A DNA stretch of 64,000 bases from Phycisphaeraceae bacterium (GTDB lineage: Bacteria > Planctomycetota > Phycisphaerae > Phycisphaerales > UBA1924), in assembly GCA_020639235.1 (NCBI GenBank), contig JACKHC010000001.1:2294001-2358000 (forward strand). Direction: 5' to 3'. A program made the position numbers and the translations under genes. The notes under the pieces are model-generated. The model worked only from the letters and a program-made list of their open reading frames with translations, did no database searches and was not told the DNA's origin. Every line of letters begins with the position of its first letter. The first letter of the stretch is position 1. This document shows, in pieces, positions 35,627 through 43,639 of this stretch.

Positions 35627-36562
35627 TTGATTAACGCCGTTGACTCATATGGAACAAGGCAAGGGGACGACCTTGACCGGGCGAGTCTCGACCACAAGCG
35701 AGTCCGGGTCCGGGATGCGCTGCCGATCATCAGCATTCACCTGATCTGTTTCGGCGTGATCTGGACGGGATGGAGTTGGACAGCAGTCTGCATCGCATTC
35801 GCACTGTACTGGATGCGGATGTTTGTGATCACCGCCTTCTATCATCGATACTTCTCGCACCGCACATTCCGCACCTCCCGGCCGGTGCAGTTCCTCGCGG
35901 CCTTTCTGGGCACAATGTCTGCTCAAAGGGGCCCGCTCTGGTGGGCGGCACATCACCGCGAACACCACCGGCACGCCGATGATCCCCCTGATCCGCACTC
36001 GCCTCGCTGGCTCGGACTGCTGTGGAGCCACACGCTGTGGTTCATGACGGAAAAGGGTCGCGCCACAAACTGGCGCGCGATTCCGGACTGGAAGAAGTTT
36101 CCCGAACTCGTCTGGCTCGAGCGATTTCACATCATCGGTCCGATCACCCTGATATCGCTGCTGGCAGGCCTCGGCTTCCTGCTGGCTCACAATGCACCGT
36201 CGCTGGCCACCTCTCCGGCTCAACTCGTTGTGTGGGGATTCGGCGTCTCGACGACAGTGCTCTATCACGCAACTTTCACCATCAACTCGATCGCTCATTC
36301 GATCGGGACCCGGCGCTTCGATACGGGCGACGACAGCCGCAACAACTGGTTCTTGGCGCTGCTGACCCTGGGGGAAGGGTGGCACAACAATCACCATGGG
36401 TACGCGGGTTCGGTCCGTCAGGGGTTCTATTGGTATGAGTTCGATCCCGCCTATTGGATTCTTCGCGCGCTTTCATGGACCGGGATGGTCTGGGACCTCC
36501 GGCCCGTCCCAAAGAGCGTCTACCTGCGAGCTGACCGTGACCGAAAGCGGATGCTCTCGTGA
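35627..36562 (+). CDS. membrane fatty-acid desaturase (delta-9 acyl desaturase type)
   Basis: 311 aa from a TTG at 35627; no ATG or GTG is available upstream in frame, and GGAGG at 35584 suggests translation could begin slightly earlier at a rare codon. The three His boxes are intact: HRYFSH, HREHHRHAD and GWHNNHH. Four hydrophobic segments surround them. Enzymes of this type use a di-iron centre to introduce a double bond into acyl-CoA or phospholipid chains, normally with ferredoxin or cytochrome b5 as electron donor. Its stop overlaps the next gene by 4 bp (GTGA), so it heads the lipid operon. Confidence 0.92.
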   Translation: MINAVDSYGTRQGDDLDRASLDHKRVRVRDALPIISIHLICFGVIWTGWSWTAVCIAFALYWMRMFVITAFYHRYFSHRTFRTSRPVQFLAAFLGTMSAQRGPLWWAAHHREHHRHADDPPDPHSPRWLGLLWSHTLWFMTEKGRATNWRAIPDWKKFPELVWLERFHIIGPITLISLLAGLGFLLAHNAPSLATSPAQLVVWGFGVSTTVLYHATFTINSIAHSIGTRRFDTGDDSRNNWFLALLTLGEGWHNNHHGYAGSVRQGFYWYEFDPAYWILRALSWTGMVWDLRPVPKSVYLRADRDRKRMLS

Positions 36563-37797
36563 ATATCGCCGTCATCGGTGCAGGCATCAGCGGCCTCGTC
36601 TGCACATACCTCCTGTCGCGGGACCACAATGTCACGCTCTTCGAACGAGAGCCCCGCCTTGGTGGGCACACCCATACCGTGACCATCGCCCATGAAGGGC
36701 GGGAGGTTGCCGTTGATACCGGATTCATCGTGTTCAATCGGCGCAACTATCCGCAGTTCTGCAAGCTCCTGGAGCGCCTGGGCGTCCCCACGAGGCCGAC
36801 GACGATGTCCTTCAGCGTCCGAGACGACTCCTTCGAGTTCGGCGGCGCATCACTCCGCGGCGTCATCGGCTCATGGACCAATCTCATGCGTCCGCGATGG
36901 TGGCGGGTGATCGCCGGAGTCAAGAGTCTGAGCCATGTCGGCAAAGAGACTCTGAGCACCATGGGCGAACACCAAGTGATCGGCGACCTGTACGACTCTC
37001 GTCAGTTCTCTCGAACCTTCCTCGATAACTACCTCGTACCAATGGCCGCATCGATCTGGTCCGCGCCGAGAGATGCACTCATGGAGTTCCCGGCGACGTT
37101 CCTGCTCCGCTTCTTCGACAATCACGGCATGCTGGATCTGCGCGAACGCCCCGCGTGGCGGACAATCCGGGGGGGATCACGCGCCTACATCGACGCAATC
37201 ACGGACTCCGTCAAGTGCGCGACACAGATCGGTCAGGCCGTCACGTCCGTCACCCGATTGCCCGACGCTGTATCCGTGGCCACCGATGGAGGTCAGGACT
37301 ACTTTGATGAAGTCATCTTCGCGACGCACTCGGATCAGACGCTGCGTCTGCTCACCGACGCAACGCACGACGAACGTGAGATTCTCGGAGCCATGCCCTA
37401 CCAGGCGAATCACGCCGTCCTGCACACCGACGACTCCGTGCTCCCGCGCCGGCGGCATTGCTGGGCCGCGTGGAACTACAGGATCGACGGCGACTCCTCA
37501 CGTCCGGTGACGGTGACATACAACATGTCCATCCTCCAAGGGCTCGGGACGAGAACGCCTCTCTGCGTCACACTCAATGACCCCGACGCGATCGACCCCG
37601 CATGTGTGCTCGCGTCATTCAACTATGATCATCCCCTTTACACGCTCGAGGGCGATCGAGCCCGGACACGATGGGCACAGATCAGCAGCCGGGAACGTCG
37701 CACACACTTCTGCGGCGCCTACTGGGGCAACGGATTCCATGAAGACGGAGTCGTCAGCGCCCTGCGGGTGTGCCGCGCATTCGGAGTCGAGTTGTGA
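36559..37797 (+). CDS. FAD-dependent oxidoreductase (COG2907, amine-oxidase fold)
   Basis: 412 aa from the GTG at 36559, overlapping the desaturase stop. The N-terminal dinucleotide motif is AVIGAGISGLVCTYLLSRDH, followed by an E at the end of the second strand (LFEREPRLGGHTHT) and VDTGFIVFN. Near the C-terminus FCGAYWGNGFHEDGVVSALR is the FAD-binding tail. These proteins cluster with DUF1365 and cyclopropane synthase genes in many bacteria; some relatives oxidise lipid acyl chains, but this protein's substrate is not known. Confidence 0.9.
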   Translation: MNIAVIGAGISGLVCTYLLSRDHNVTLFEREPRLGGHTHTVTIAHEGREVAVDTGFIVFNRRNYPQFCKLLERLGVPTRPTTMSFSVRDDSFEFGGASLRGVIGSWTNLMRPRWWRVIAGVKSLSHVGKETLSTMGEHQVIGDLYDSRQFSRTFLDNYLVPMAASIWSAPRDALMEFPATFLLRFFDNHGMLDLRERPAWRTIRGGSRAYIDAITDSVKCATQIGQAVTSVTRLPDAVSVATDGGQDYFDEVIFATHSDQTLRLLTDATHDEREILGAMPYQANHAVLHTDDSVLPRRRHCWAAWNYRIDGDSSRPVTVTYNMSILQGLGTRTPLCVTLNDPDAIDPACVLASFNYDHPLYTLEGDRARTRWAQISSRERRTHFCGAYWGNGFHEDGVVSALRVCRAFGVEL

Positions 37798-38585
37798 CCA
37801 TGCACAGCGCCATCTATGTGGGTCATGTCCGCCACCGCCGACGCGCTCCCGCGAACGCGTTCACGTTTCCCCTGTTCATGCCCTACCTCGACCTCGCTGA
37901 ACTCGACAATGTTCTGTCGATGACGCGACTCTGGGGACGCTCCCCCCTCAGCCCAGCACGCTTCCGCCGAGCGGACTATCTCGGGCCGCCGCACGTCGGA
38001 TTGGACCAGAGTGTCCGGGACTGCGTGGAACAGAACATCGCACGGCGCCCGACCGGTTCAATCCGCATGCTCACCAACATGCGTTACTTCGGGTACATCT
38101 TTAATCCGGTCACCTTCTACTTCTGCTTCGAGGGTGAGCAGGTCGATGCGGTCGTCGCCGAAATCACGAACACGCCATGGGGAGAGCGTCACGCCTATGT
38201 TCTGGACGCGAAGAAAGCCGGTGCCTCGCGGATGCTCCGGTGGCGCTTCGAGAAGCGCTTCCATGTGTCTCCATTCATGCCGATGTCGCTGGAGTACGAT
38301 TGGGCCATCGCTCCACCCGACGATTCTGTGCTCATACACATGAATCTCCGCGACCGAACCGGAGACAAGACGTTCGATGCCACCATGTCCATGCGCCGGC
38401 GCGAACTGACGGCGCCGATCATGCGCTGGCTGTTGATCCGCTACCCGCTCATGACCGCTCAGATCATCACCAAGATCCATACGGAGGCGCTGCGCCTCTG
38501 GTGGAAACGCGCGCCCATTCATCGCCATCCGGGGGGAATCCCGCGCCGCGCCGCCTCCGCCGTACCTGGAGAGACAACCACATGA
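37794..38585 (+). CDS. DUF1365-family protein
   Basis: 263 aa if it starts at the GTG 37794, which overlaps the previous stop (GTGA); ATG 37800 is an alternative. Family pattern: HSAIYVGHVRHRRRAPANAF, SIRMLTNMRYFGYIFNPVTF, MLRWRFEKRFHVSPFMPMSL. Function is unknown but it is nearly always found between the COG2907 oxidoreductase and CFA synthase, as here. Its end overlaps the CFA gene (ATGA). Confidence 0.93.
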   Translation: MTMHSAIYVGHVRHRRRAPANAFTFPLFMPYLDLAELDNVLSMTRLWGRSPLSPARFRRADYLGPPHVGLDQSVRDCVEQNIARRPTGSIRMLTNMRYFGYIFNPVTFYFCFEGEQVDAVVAEITNTPWGERHAYVLDAKKAGASRMLRWRFEKRFHVSPFMPMSLEYDWAIAPPDDSVLIHMNLRDRTGDKTFDATMSMRRRELTAPIMRWLLIRYPLMTAQIITKIHTEALRLWWKRAPIHRHPGGIPRRAASAVPGETTT

Positions 38586-39907
38586 GTCACCACCCGCGTG
38601 CCGTCAACGACTCGATCGACTCCGCCATCCGGCAACGCGCCTCCAGGACGCGCGTCCGACGTGCGAGCATCCTTGAGACCATGGGCCGCCGAGTAGCCCG
38701 AAGTGCGATCTCCCGAGTCGCCACCGGCAAAGTCCGTCTCGTCGACCACGAGGCGAACCTCACAATGGAGTCCCCCGGCGATCCGGGTGGACTCCCCGCA
38801 CCAACCATCCGGGTTTTGGACCCCGCCTTCTACAGCGCCGCAGCGTTCGGAGGCAGCGTGGGAGTCGGCGAGGCATTCATCGAAGGCGCATGGGAGACCG
38901 ATGACCTTCCGGGACTTATCGAGGTCATGACCGTCAATCTGGCCGCCACGGAGTCTCTCGACGGCGTGATCGCGCGTCTGATTGCTCCCCTGTCCCGCGC
39001 AGCGTACTGGCTCGAGCGGAACACGCGCGCCGGGAGCCGACGCAACATCGTTGCGCACTACGACCTCGGCAACGATTTCTTCAGACTCTTTCTCGATCGG
39101 ACCATGACCTACTCGTCCGCGATCTTCAAGAATGGTGCCGTGACGCTGGAGCAGGCACAGATCGAGAAAATGGACCGAGCCTGCCGCAAACTCGCCCTGA
39201 AGCCCTCCGACCACCTCCTCGAAATCGGGACCGGCTGGGGTTCGATGGCGATTCATGCAGCGTCGAAGTACGGTTGTCGAGTCACGACGACGACAATTTC
39301 CGATGAACAGCACGCTTGGGCCCAGCGACGCGTGTCCGAAGCAGGACTCGATGATCGTGTGAATGTCATCAAGTGTGACTATCGCGATCTGGATGGACGT
39401 TTCGACAAGCTTGTCAGTATCGAGATGATTGAAGCCGTCGGAGCAAGCAATGTCGGAACTTACTTTGACATCTGTTCGCGCTGCCTGGCCCCCGATGGGG
39501 CCGCCCTGATTCAAGCCATCGTTATCCGCGATCAGTTCTATCAGCGAGCCGCACGACGCCGAGACTTTCTGAAGAAGTACATCTTTCCCGGCAGTTGCCT
39601 GATGGGCGTGCGGTCAATGCTCAGCGCCGTCGAGTCGCGCACCGACCTACGCCTATGGCATATGGAGGACTTCGGCCCTGACTACGCGACGACGCTCAGC
39701 CATTGGCGTCGTGCGTTCCTTTCTCAGGTGGAAAACGTCCGAGCGATGGGCTTCGACGACAACTTCATCCGAATGTGGGAGTACTACCTCGCCTATTGCG
39801 AAGGCGTGTTCCGTGCACGCCAGACCGGTGTGGTTCAGATGCTTCTCGTCAAGCCCATGTGCCGTATGTCGGACAGCGGATCCAGTTCCACTGCGAGGAC
39901 AGTGTGA
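38582..39907 (+). CDS. cyclopropane-fatty-acyl-phospholipid synthase family methyltransferase
   Basis: 441 aa from the ATG at 38582, overlapping the upstream stop. The N-terminal lipid-binding part (SVGVGEAFIEGAWETDDLPG) is followed by the methyltransferase: HYDLGNDFFRLFLDRTMTYS, LLEIGTGWGSMAIHAA (SAM loop), LVSIEMIEAVG, KYIFPGSCL. The residue set is that of CFA synthases, which methylate the double bond of membrane phospholipid acyl chains to give cyclopropane or methyl-branched products. The desaturase at the operon head could supply the double bond. Longer than E. coli Cfa by ~60 residues at the N-terminus. Confidence 0.92.
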   Translation: MSHHPRAVNDSIDSAIRQRASRTRVRRASILETMGRRVARSAISRVATGKVRLVDHEANLTMESPGDPGGLPAPTIRVLDPAFYSAAAFGGSVGVGEAFIEGAWETDDLPGLIEVMTVNLAATESLDGVIARLIAPLSRAAYWLERNTRAGSRRNIVAHYDLGNDFFRLFLDRTMTYSSAIFKNGAVTLEQAQIEKMDRACRKLALKPSDHLLEIGTGWGSMAIHAASKYGCRVTTTTISDEQHAWAQRRVSEAGLDDRVNVIKCDYRDLDGRFDKLVSIEMIEAVGASNVGTYFDICSRCLAPDGAALIQAIVIRDQFYQRAARRRDFLKKYIFPGSCLMGVRSMLSAVESRTDLRLWHMEDFGPDYATTLSHWRRAFLSQVENVRAMGFDDNFIRMWEYYLAYCEGVFRARQTGVVQMLLVKPMCRMSDSGSSSTARTV

Positions 39908-40491
39908 TGCGGGCCGCGCGACTCATCTGGAGCTTGCTGGGGTACGACGCGGGGTGGATCGCTTGCGTTCTTGCGGCGTCGAGCGGGCGCTGGTGGCTCT
40001 CGCTTCCCGCGGTCCTCTTCATCGTCGTCATACACATCGCAATGGCGCCGCGCCCCAAGCGCGAAGTCCTGAGCATCTTGGTGGTCACGGCGATCGGCGC
40101 ATGCGCCGACTCCGCGCTGGCGGCGATGAGTCTGATTAGTCTCAATGCACATCCGGGACTCTCCCTCCCGTTTGTCCTCTGGATCGCTGCGCTCTGGGCG
40201 AACTTCGCGCCGCTATTGACCACTCTTCTCGCATGGTTCCGCCGCCACCTCGTCCTCGCGGCCCTCCTCGGCGCGGCGAGCGCCCCCGTTGCTTACTTCG
40301 GCGCTTCCAAATTCGGTGCGATCGAGATCACCCAGCCCGAGAGCGTCGTGTATGGCGCGGTCGCGCTGGAATATGCGATCCTGCTGCCGCTGTCGCTCGT
40401 GATATCGGCCCGGATCACCGCGCCGCAAGAACGGCCTCGCGAAGCGTCCGGTACTTCACACACCGAACCAACAAGTACAGGCACGTCGTGA
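39907..40491 (+). CDS. DUF2878-family membrane protein
   Basis: 194 aa from the ATG at 39907 (TGATG overlap with the CFA stop). Five to six hydrophobic helices (DAGWIACVLAASSGRWWLSL, VLSILVVTAIGACADSALAA, FVLWIAALWANFAPLLTTLL). Family membership is by pattern and by neighbourhood: DUF2878 genes sit in the COG2907/DUF1365/CFA cluster of many proteobacteria. Function unknown. Its last 77 bp overlap the gene on the other strand at 40415. Confidence 0.82.
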   Translation: MRAARLIWSLLGYDAGWIACVLAASSGRWWLSLPAVLFIVVIHIAMAPRPKREVLSILVVTAIGACADSALAAMSLISLNAHPGLSLPFVLWIAALWANFAPLLTTLLAWFRRHLVLAALLGAASAPVAYFGASKFGAIEITQPESVVYGAVALEYAILLPLSLVISARITAPQERPREASGTSHTEPTSTGTS

Positions 40492-40786
40492 AGTTGCCGA
40501 GCAGAAACAATCCGACGATCCACGCGGTGGCCCGCCACGCGCGCCGTTCCAGCATCGAGATCCACAGCGCGGCGAACATCAGCCCCGCGCCCAGATCGGC
40601 GAGCGTCACAATCCCCCACCGTGTCTCGGCAACGTCCCTCATCGCTTCGCCCAGGCTCATCTCACGGGCCGCCACGACAAACGACGCGATGAATCCCACA
40701 AGAACAAGTACGAGCAGGCCGCCGACCACGAGCGTCCCGCGGCTCCGCTTTCGTTCGGCGATCGAGACTTCTGTGAGCTCGCTCAT
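40415..40786 (-). CDS. three-helix membrane protein on the opposite strand
   Basis: 123 aa. Three hydrophobic segments (GTLVVGGLLVLVLVGFIASF, WGIVTLADLGAGLMFAALWI, AWIVGLFLLGNFTTCLYLLV). The WGIVTLADLxxG / LGN pattern recalls small DUF1475-like proteins, which I cannot confirm. It lies inside a block of plus-strand operon genes: its 3' end overlaps DUF2878 by 77 bp and its start is 26 bp from the DUF1295 gene. Coding pattern is convincing, but the antisense placement lowers confidence. Confidence 0.62.
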   Translation of the reverse strand: MSELTEVSIAERKRSRGTLVVGGLLVLVLVGFIASFVVAAREMSLGEAMRDVAETRWGIVTLADLGAGLMFAALWISMLERRAWRATAWIVGLFLLGNFTTCLYLLVRCVKYRTLREAVLAAR

Positions 40787-40812
40787 GGGCGGTACTCCGG
40801 AAAGGCCTTGAC

Positions 40813-41613
40813 ATGACAGTACTCGAACAACTCGCAGTGGTCGCCGCCTTCAGCGTAGCGCTAATGACCGCCTTGTGGTTCGTTCAACGCAGGACCGGAG
40901 ATGCAGGAATCGTCGATGTCGGCTGGTCGTACGCGCTGGCGGCCAGCGCGGTCTTTGCGGGGGTCACCGGCGAGGGACTCATGTCACAACGGATCCTGAT
41001 CGCGGTGCTGATCGGCGTGTGGGGGCTCCGCCTTGGCACGCACATCTTGACGGATCGGGTGCTCTCGGACGGAGAGGACGGGCGGTACGCCGACCTCCGG
41101 GAGCGGTTCGGGGCGGAGAAGATCCAGCGCGTTCTGTTCATCTTCTACCAGGTACAAGCCGGCTTTGTCATCGCGCTCTGCGTGCCGTTCCTGCTCGCGG
41201 CGTCGAACACGGAACCGCTCGGCGTGCTGCAGTACACGGGGCTCGGGCTGTTCGTCGTCGCAAAGATCGGGGAGTCGATCGCCGACATGCAGCTCAAACG
41301 GTTCAAGCGCAGACCCGACTCCAAGGGCAAGACCTGCCGCGTCGGGCTCTGGCGTTACTCGCGGCATCCCAACTACTTCTTCGAGTGGCTCATGTGGTGC
41401 GCGTACGCACTGATCGCATTCAACGCACCTTACGGATGGATCGGACTCTTCGCGCCGCTGTTCATGCTCCTGCTGATCACCAAGGTCACGGGAATCCCCC
41501 CGACCGAGAAGCGCGCCCTCAGGTCGCGGGGCGAGGACTACCGCCGCTATCAACGCACCACCAGCCCCTTTATCCCTTGGTTCCCCAAAGCCGACCCGGA
41601 GGCAGAGCCATGA
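40813..41613 (+). CDS. DUF1295 / steroid 5-alpha-reductase-like membrane protein
   Basis: 266 aa with AAAGG 7 bp upstream. Several helices, then the family tail: LKRFKRRPDSKGKTCRVGLW, YSRHPNYFFEWLMW, YRRYQRTTSPFIPWFP. The motif (S/P)RHPNYF is the NADPH-binding signature of the 5-alpha-reductase/ICMT superfamily. In similar clusters DUF1295 proteins accompany CFA genes, and reduction of an unsaturated lipid is a reasonable guess. Its end overlaps the next gene by 4 bp. Confidence 0.9.
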   Translation: MTVLEQLAVVAAFSVALMTALWFVQRRTGDAGIVDVGWSYALAASAVFAGVTGEGLMSQRILIAVLIGVWGLRLGTHILTDRVLSDGEDGRYADLRERFGAEKIQRVLFIFYQVQAGFVIALCVPFLLAASNTEPLGVLQYTGLGLFVVAKIGESIADMQLKRFKRRPDSKGKTCRVGLWRYSRHPNYFFEWLMWCAYALIAFNAPYGWIGLFAPLFMLLLITKVTGIPPTEKRALRSRGEDYRRYQRTTSPFIPWFPKADPEAEP

Positions 41614-42683
41614 GCAGTACGCATGCCGCTGCGACGCGCGCCATTGACTCCTCGCCCGAGCACGCGTGGTACGAGAAACTTCTCGACCGCGGACTCATAC
41701 CCGACACGATCCTGCGCTCCGGCATCCGTCGCCGCCTCCGCGCGCGCATCCGGGAAGAGGAGCGCGGATCGATCGACGAGCGCAGCGACCGCTTTAACGC
41801 TTTGGTGGAGGCGCTCTCGCAAGCACCGATCGCAATACACACGCAAGAGGCCAACGAACAACACTACGAACTCCCCCCGGAGTTCTTCCGTATGTGCCTC
41901 GGTGCGCGACTCAAGTACAGCTGCGCATACTGGCCAACTCATGTGCGCAACCTCGACGAGGCCGAGGAGGCGATGCTCGATCTCACATGCCGACGCGCCG
42001 ATCTCAGGGACGGGCACCGAATACTCGAACTGGGTTGCGGCTGGGGTTCTCTCACACTCTGGATGGCCGAGAACTACCCCGGCGCAGAGATCACCGCGGT
42101 CTCAAACTCCCGGCCTCAGCGGGAGTTCATCTTGTCCGAAGCAGAACGGCGCGGAGTGCGACCACCAACAGTCATCACAGCCGACGCGAACACATTCTCG
42201 TGCGATGGCGGATTTGATCGTGTCGTGAGTGTTGAGATGCTCGAACATATGAAGAACTACCGAGCATTGCTGTCTAGGATCGCCGGCTGGCTCAAACCGG
42301 ATGGGTCCCTCTTTGTGCATGTGTTCTCGCACGCGCGGGTTGCCTACGCGTTCGCCACCGACGACTGGATCGGCCGCTACTTCTTCACCGGAGGGACGAT
42401 GCCATCCGACGATCTGCTGCTCCATTTCGCCGACAATCTCGCCATCCGAAGCCATTGGAGGGTGGACGGAACACATTACGCGAAGACGGCCCGCGCGTGG
42501 CTCTCAAATCTTGACGGCAGACGCACCGAGGTGGAGTCCGTGTTACGCGACGCATACGCCGAGCGAGCGCCGATCTGGCTTCATCGGTGGCGGACCTTCT
42601 TCATCGCGTGCGAAGAACTCTGGGGACTGAACCATGGGAGCGAGTGGATCGTCTCGCACTACCTCTTCGACAAGCGGAGGTGA
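41610..42683 (+). CDS. CFA-family SAM methyltransferase (coclaurine-N-methyltransferase-like)
   Basis: 357 aa from the ATG at 41610 (ATGA overlap with the DUF1295 gene). It lacks the full lipid-binding N-terminal part of the other CFA gene. The core has YSCAYWPTHVRNLDEAEEAM, RILELGCGWGSLTLWMAENY, VVSVEMLEHMKNYRALL and GRYFFTGGTMPSDDLLL. Proteins of this subgroup are annotated as CFA-like or N-methyltransferase-like. With the first CFA enzyme it suggests two successive methyl transfers to an acyl chain. The last codons overlap the barrel remnant. Confidence 0.88.
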   Translation: MSSTHAAATRAIDSSPEHAWYEKLLDRGLIPDTILRSGIRRRLRARIREEERGSIDERSDRFNALVEALSQAPIAIHTQEANEQHYELPPEFFRMCLGARLKYSCAYWPTHVRNLDEAEEAMLDLTCRRADLRDGHRILELGCGWGSLTLWMAENYPGAEITAVSNSRPQREFILSEAERRGVRPPTVITADANTFSCDGGFDRVVSVEMLEHMKNYRALLSRIAGWLKPDGSLFVHVFSHARVAYAFATDDWIGRYFFTGGTMPSDDLLLHFADNLAIRSHWRVDGTHYAKTARAWLSNLDGRRTEVESVLRDAYAERAPIWLHRWRTFFIACEELWGLNHGSEWIVSHYLFDKRR

Positions 42684-43093
42684 ACCCGTATCAGCACGCA
42701 CGGGCCACCGATCTGCAGATCGATATCGACGCGCTGGCGGCCGCGACACTCTCGCTTCCCGGCGGGCGAACATTAACAGCGGGTATCGAAAAGGAGCTTG
42801 ACGGCGACAACATTTGGGTCGAACCATTCGTGGGGGCCAGACTCGGAGCGCAGCTCGGCGATCACTGGAGAGTTCAGGTTCGCGGCGACATCGGCGGATT
42901 CGGTGTCGACAACTCCGATTTCTCTTGGCAAGCCGTCGCGCTGGCCGGCTACGAATGGCGCGTGAACGGCTGGAACATCACGCTATTCGGCGGATACCGG
43001 GCGCTCGGCCAGGATTACTCCGATGGCGGTTTCACGTGGGACACTGTTGTACACGGCCCCGTGCTCGGCGCTCAGTTCACGTTCTACTTCTGA
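42680..43093 (+). pseudogene. C-terminal remnant of an outer-membrane beta-barrel gene
   Basis: About 137 codons open from a GTG at 42680 inside the previous stop. The sequence (DLQIDIDALAAATLSLPGGR, EPFVGARLGAQLGDHWRVQV, GGFGVDNSDFSWQAVALAGY, VNGWNITLFGGYRALGQDYS) and the final aromatic strand GAQFTFYF are the last ~140 residues of an outer-membrane barrel family whose members are ~250-300 aa. No signal peptide or first half is present, and the reading frame enters directly from the methyltransferase gene. Most likely a 5'-truncated gene left by deletion or recombination. Confidence 0.68.
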
Positions 43094-43417
43094 CCGATCG
43101 GCGCGCATCACCGACCAGAACGCGGGCATGCGTAGCCACACGATCCGCTTGCGGCAACTGCAGTTGCACGCCTCGGATTGCATATCCCCAGTTCGGCCAC
43201 ATCTGAGAGCGACGCCCCGCAGTCCGGGCCGAGATTGAGTTGAGCCATGATTGTCCATCAATGCGAATGATCGAGTTCATTAGCGGCCTCCTGTGAGAGG
43301 TTGAAAGGGTTGAGGGGAACCACGATGAGCAATCAGTTATTCATGAATGCACCATCCGCGCAGCCGCCGGTCGGGGAGAGGTCGAGATGGGATGCAGATT
43401 GTTGAAGTTAGTCTCAT

Positions 43418-43489
43418 GCCAACAACGACGACCTGATCGATGTCGACGACCTCACCGTCGTCCTCGCCAACTTCGGCGCGACCTGCCCT
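43418..43489 (+). pseudogene. fragment of a GC-type dockerin gene
   Basis: In one frame it reads ANNDDLIDVDDLTVVLANFG then ATCP, the second dockerin repeat. It is nearly identical in DNA to the end of the gene at 53023-53436, but the stop is changed (CCCGTAG to CCCTTTG) and the frame runs on into non-homologous sequence. No signal peptide or first repeat is found upstream, so it is a relic, not a small gene. Confidence 0.8.
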
Positions 43490-43512
43490 TTGGGACAGAA
43501 CCATCGCTCTCT

Positions 43513-43614
43513 ACATATGCCGACACTTCACGCGGACGCCACCTGCGGCATCCGCGGTTCCAATTGCTGTAAACCCCCACTCCCCTCAACCCCAGCGCGC
43601 GAGAGTCTGAGAGA
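43513..43614 (+). repeat. diverged copy of the repeat at 61964-62064
   Basis: Both copies share CTTC-CGCGGACGCCACC, a hairpin right arm (here mutated), a C-rich tract, and CCCAG-GCGCGAGAGTCTGAGAG at the end. At 61981 the hairpin is a perfect terminator; here the loop and right arm have decayed. It lies directly behind a dockerin fragment here and behind a dockerin gene there. Confidence 0.6.
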
Positions 43615-43639
43615 CCTCCACCCAATCAACGACTCGAAG

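Larger units (their letters stand above)
43094..43639. other. gene-poor region with a decayed dockerin fragment
   Basis: 546 bp with no intact gene. It holds the dockerin fragment at 43418-43489 and a diverged repeat at 43513-43614. The bases before the fragment (43094-43417) show no coding pattern I can follow. The region looks like an insertion/deletion scar between the lipid operon and the TonB genes. Confidence 0.6.
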
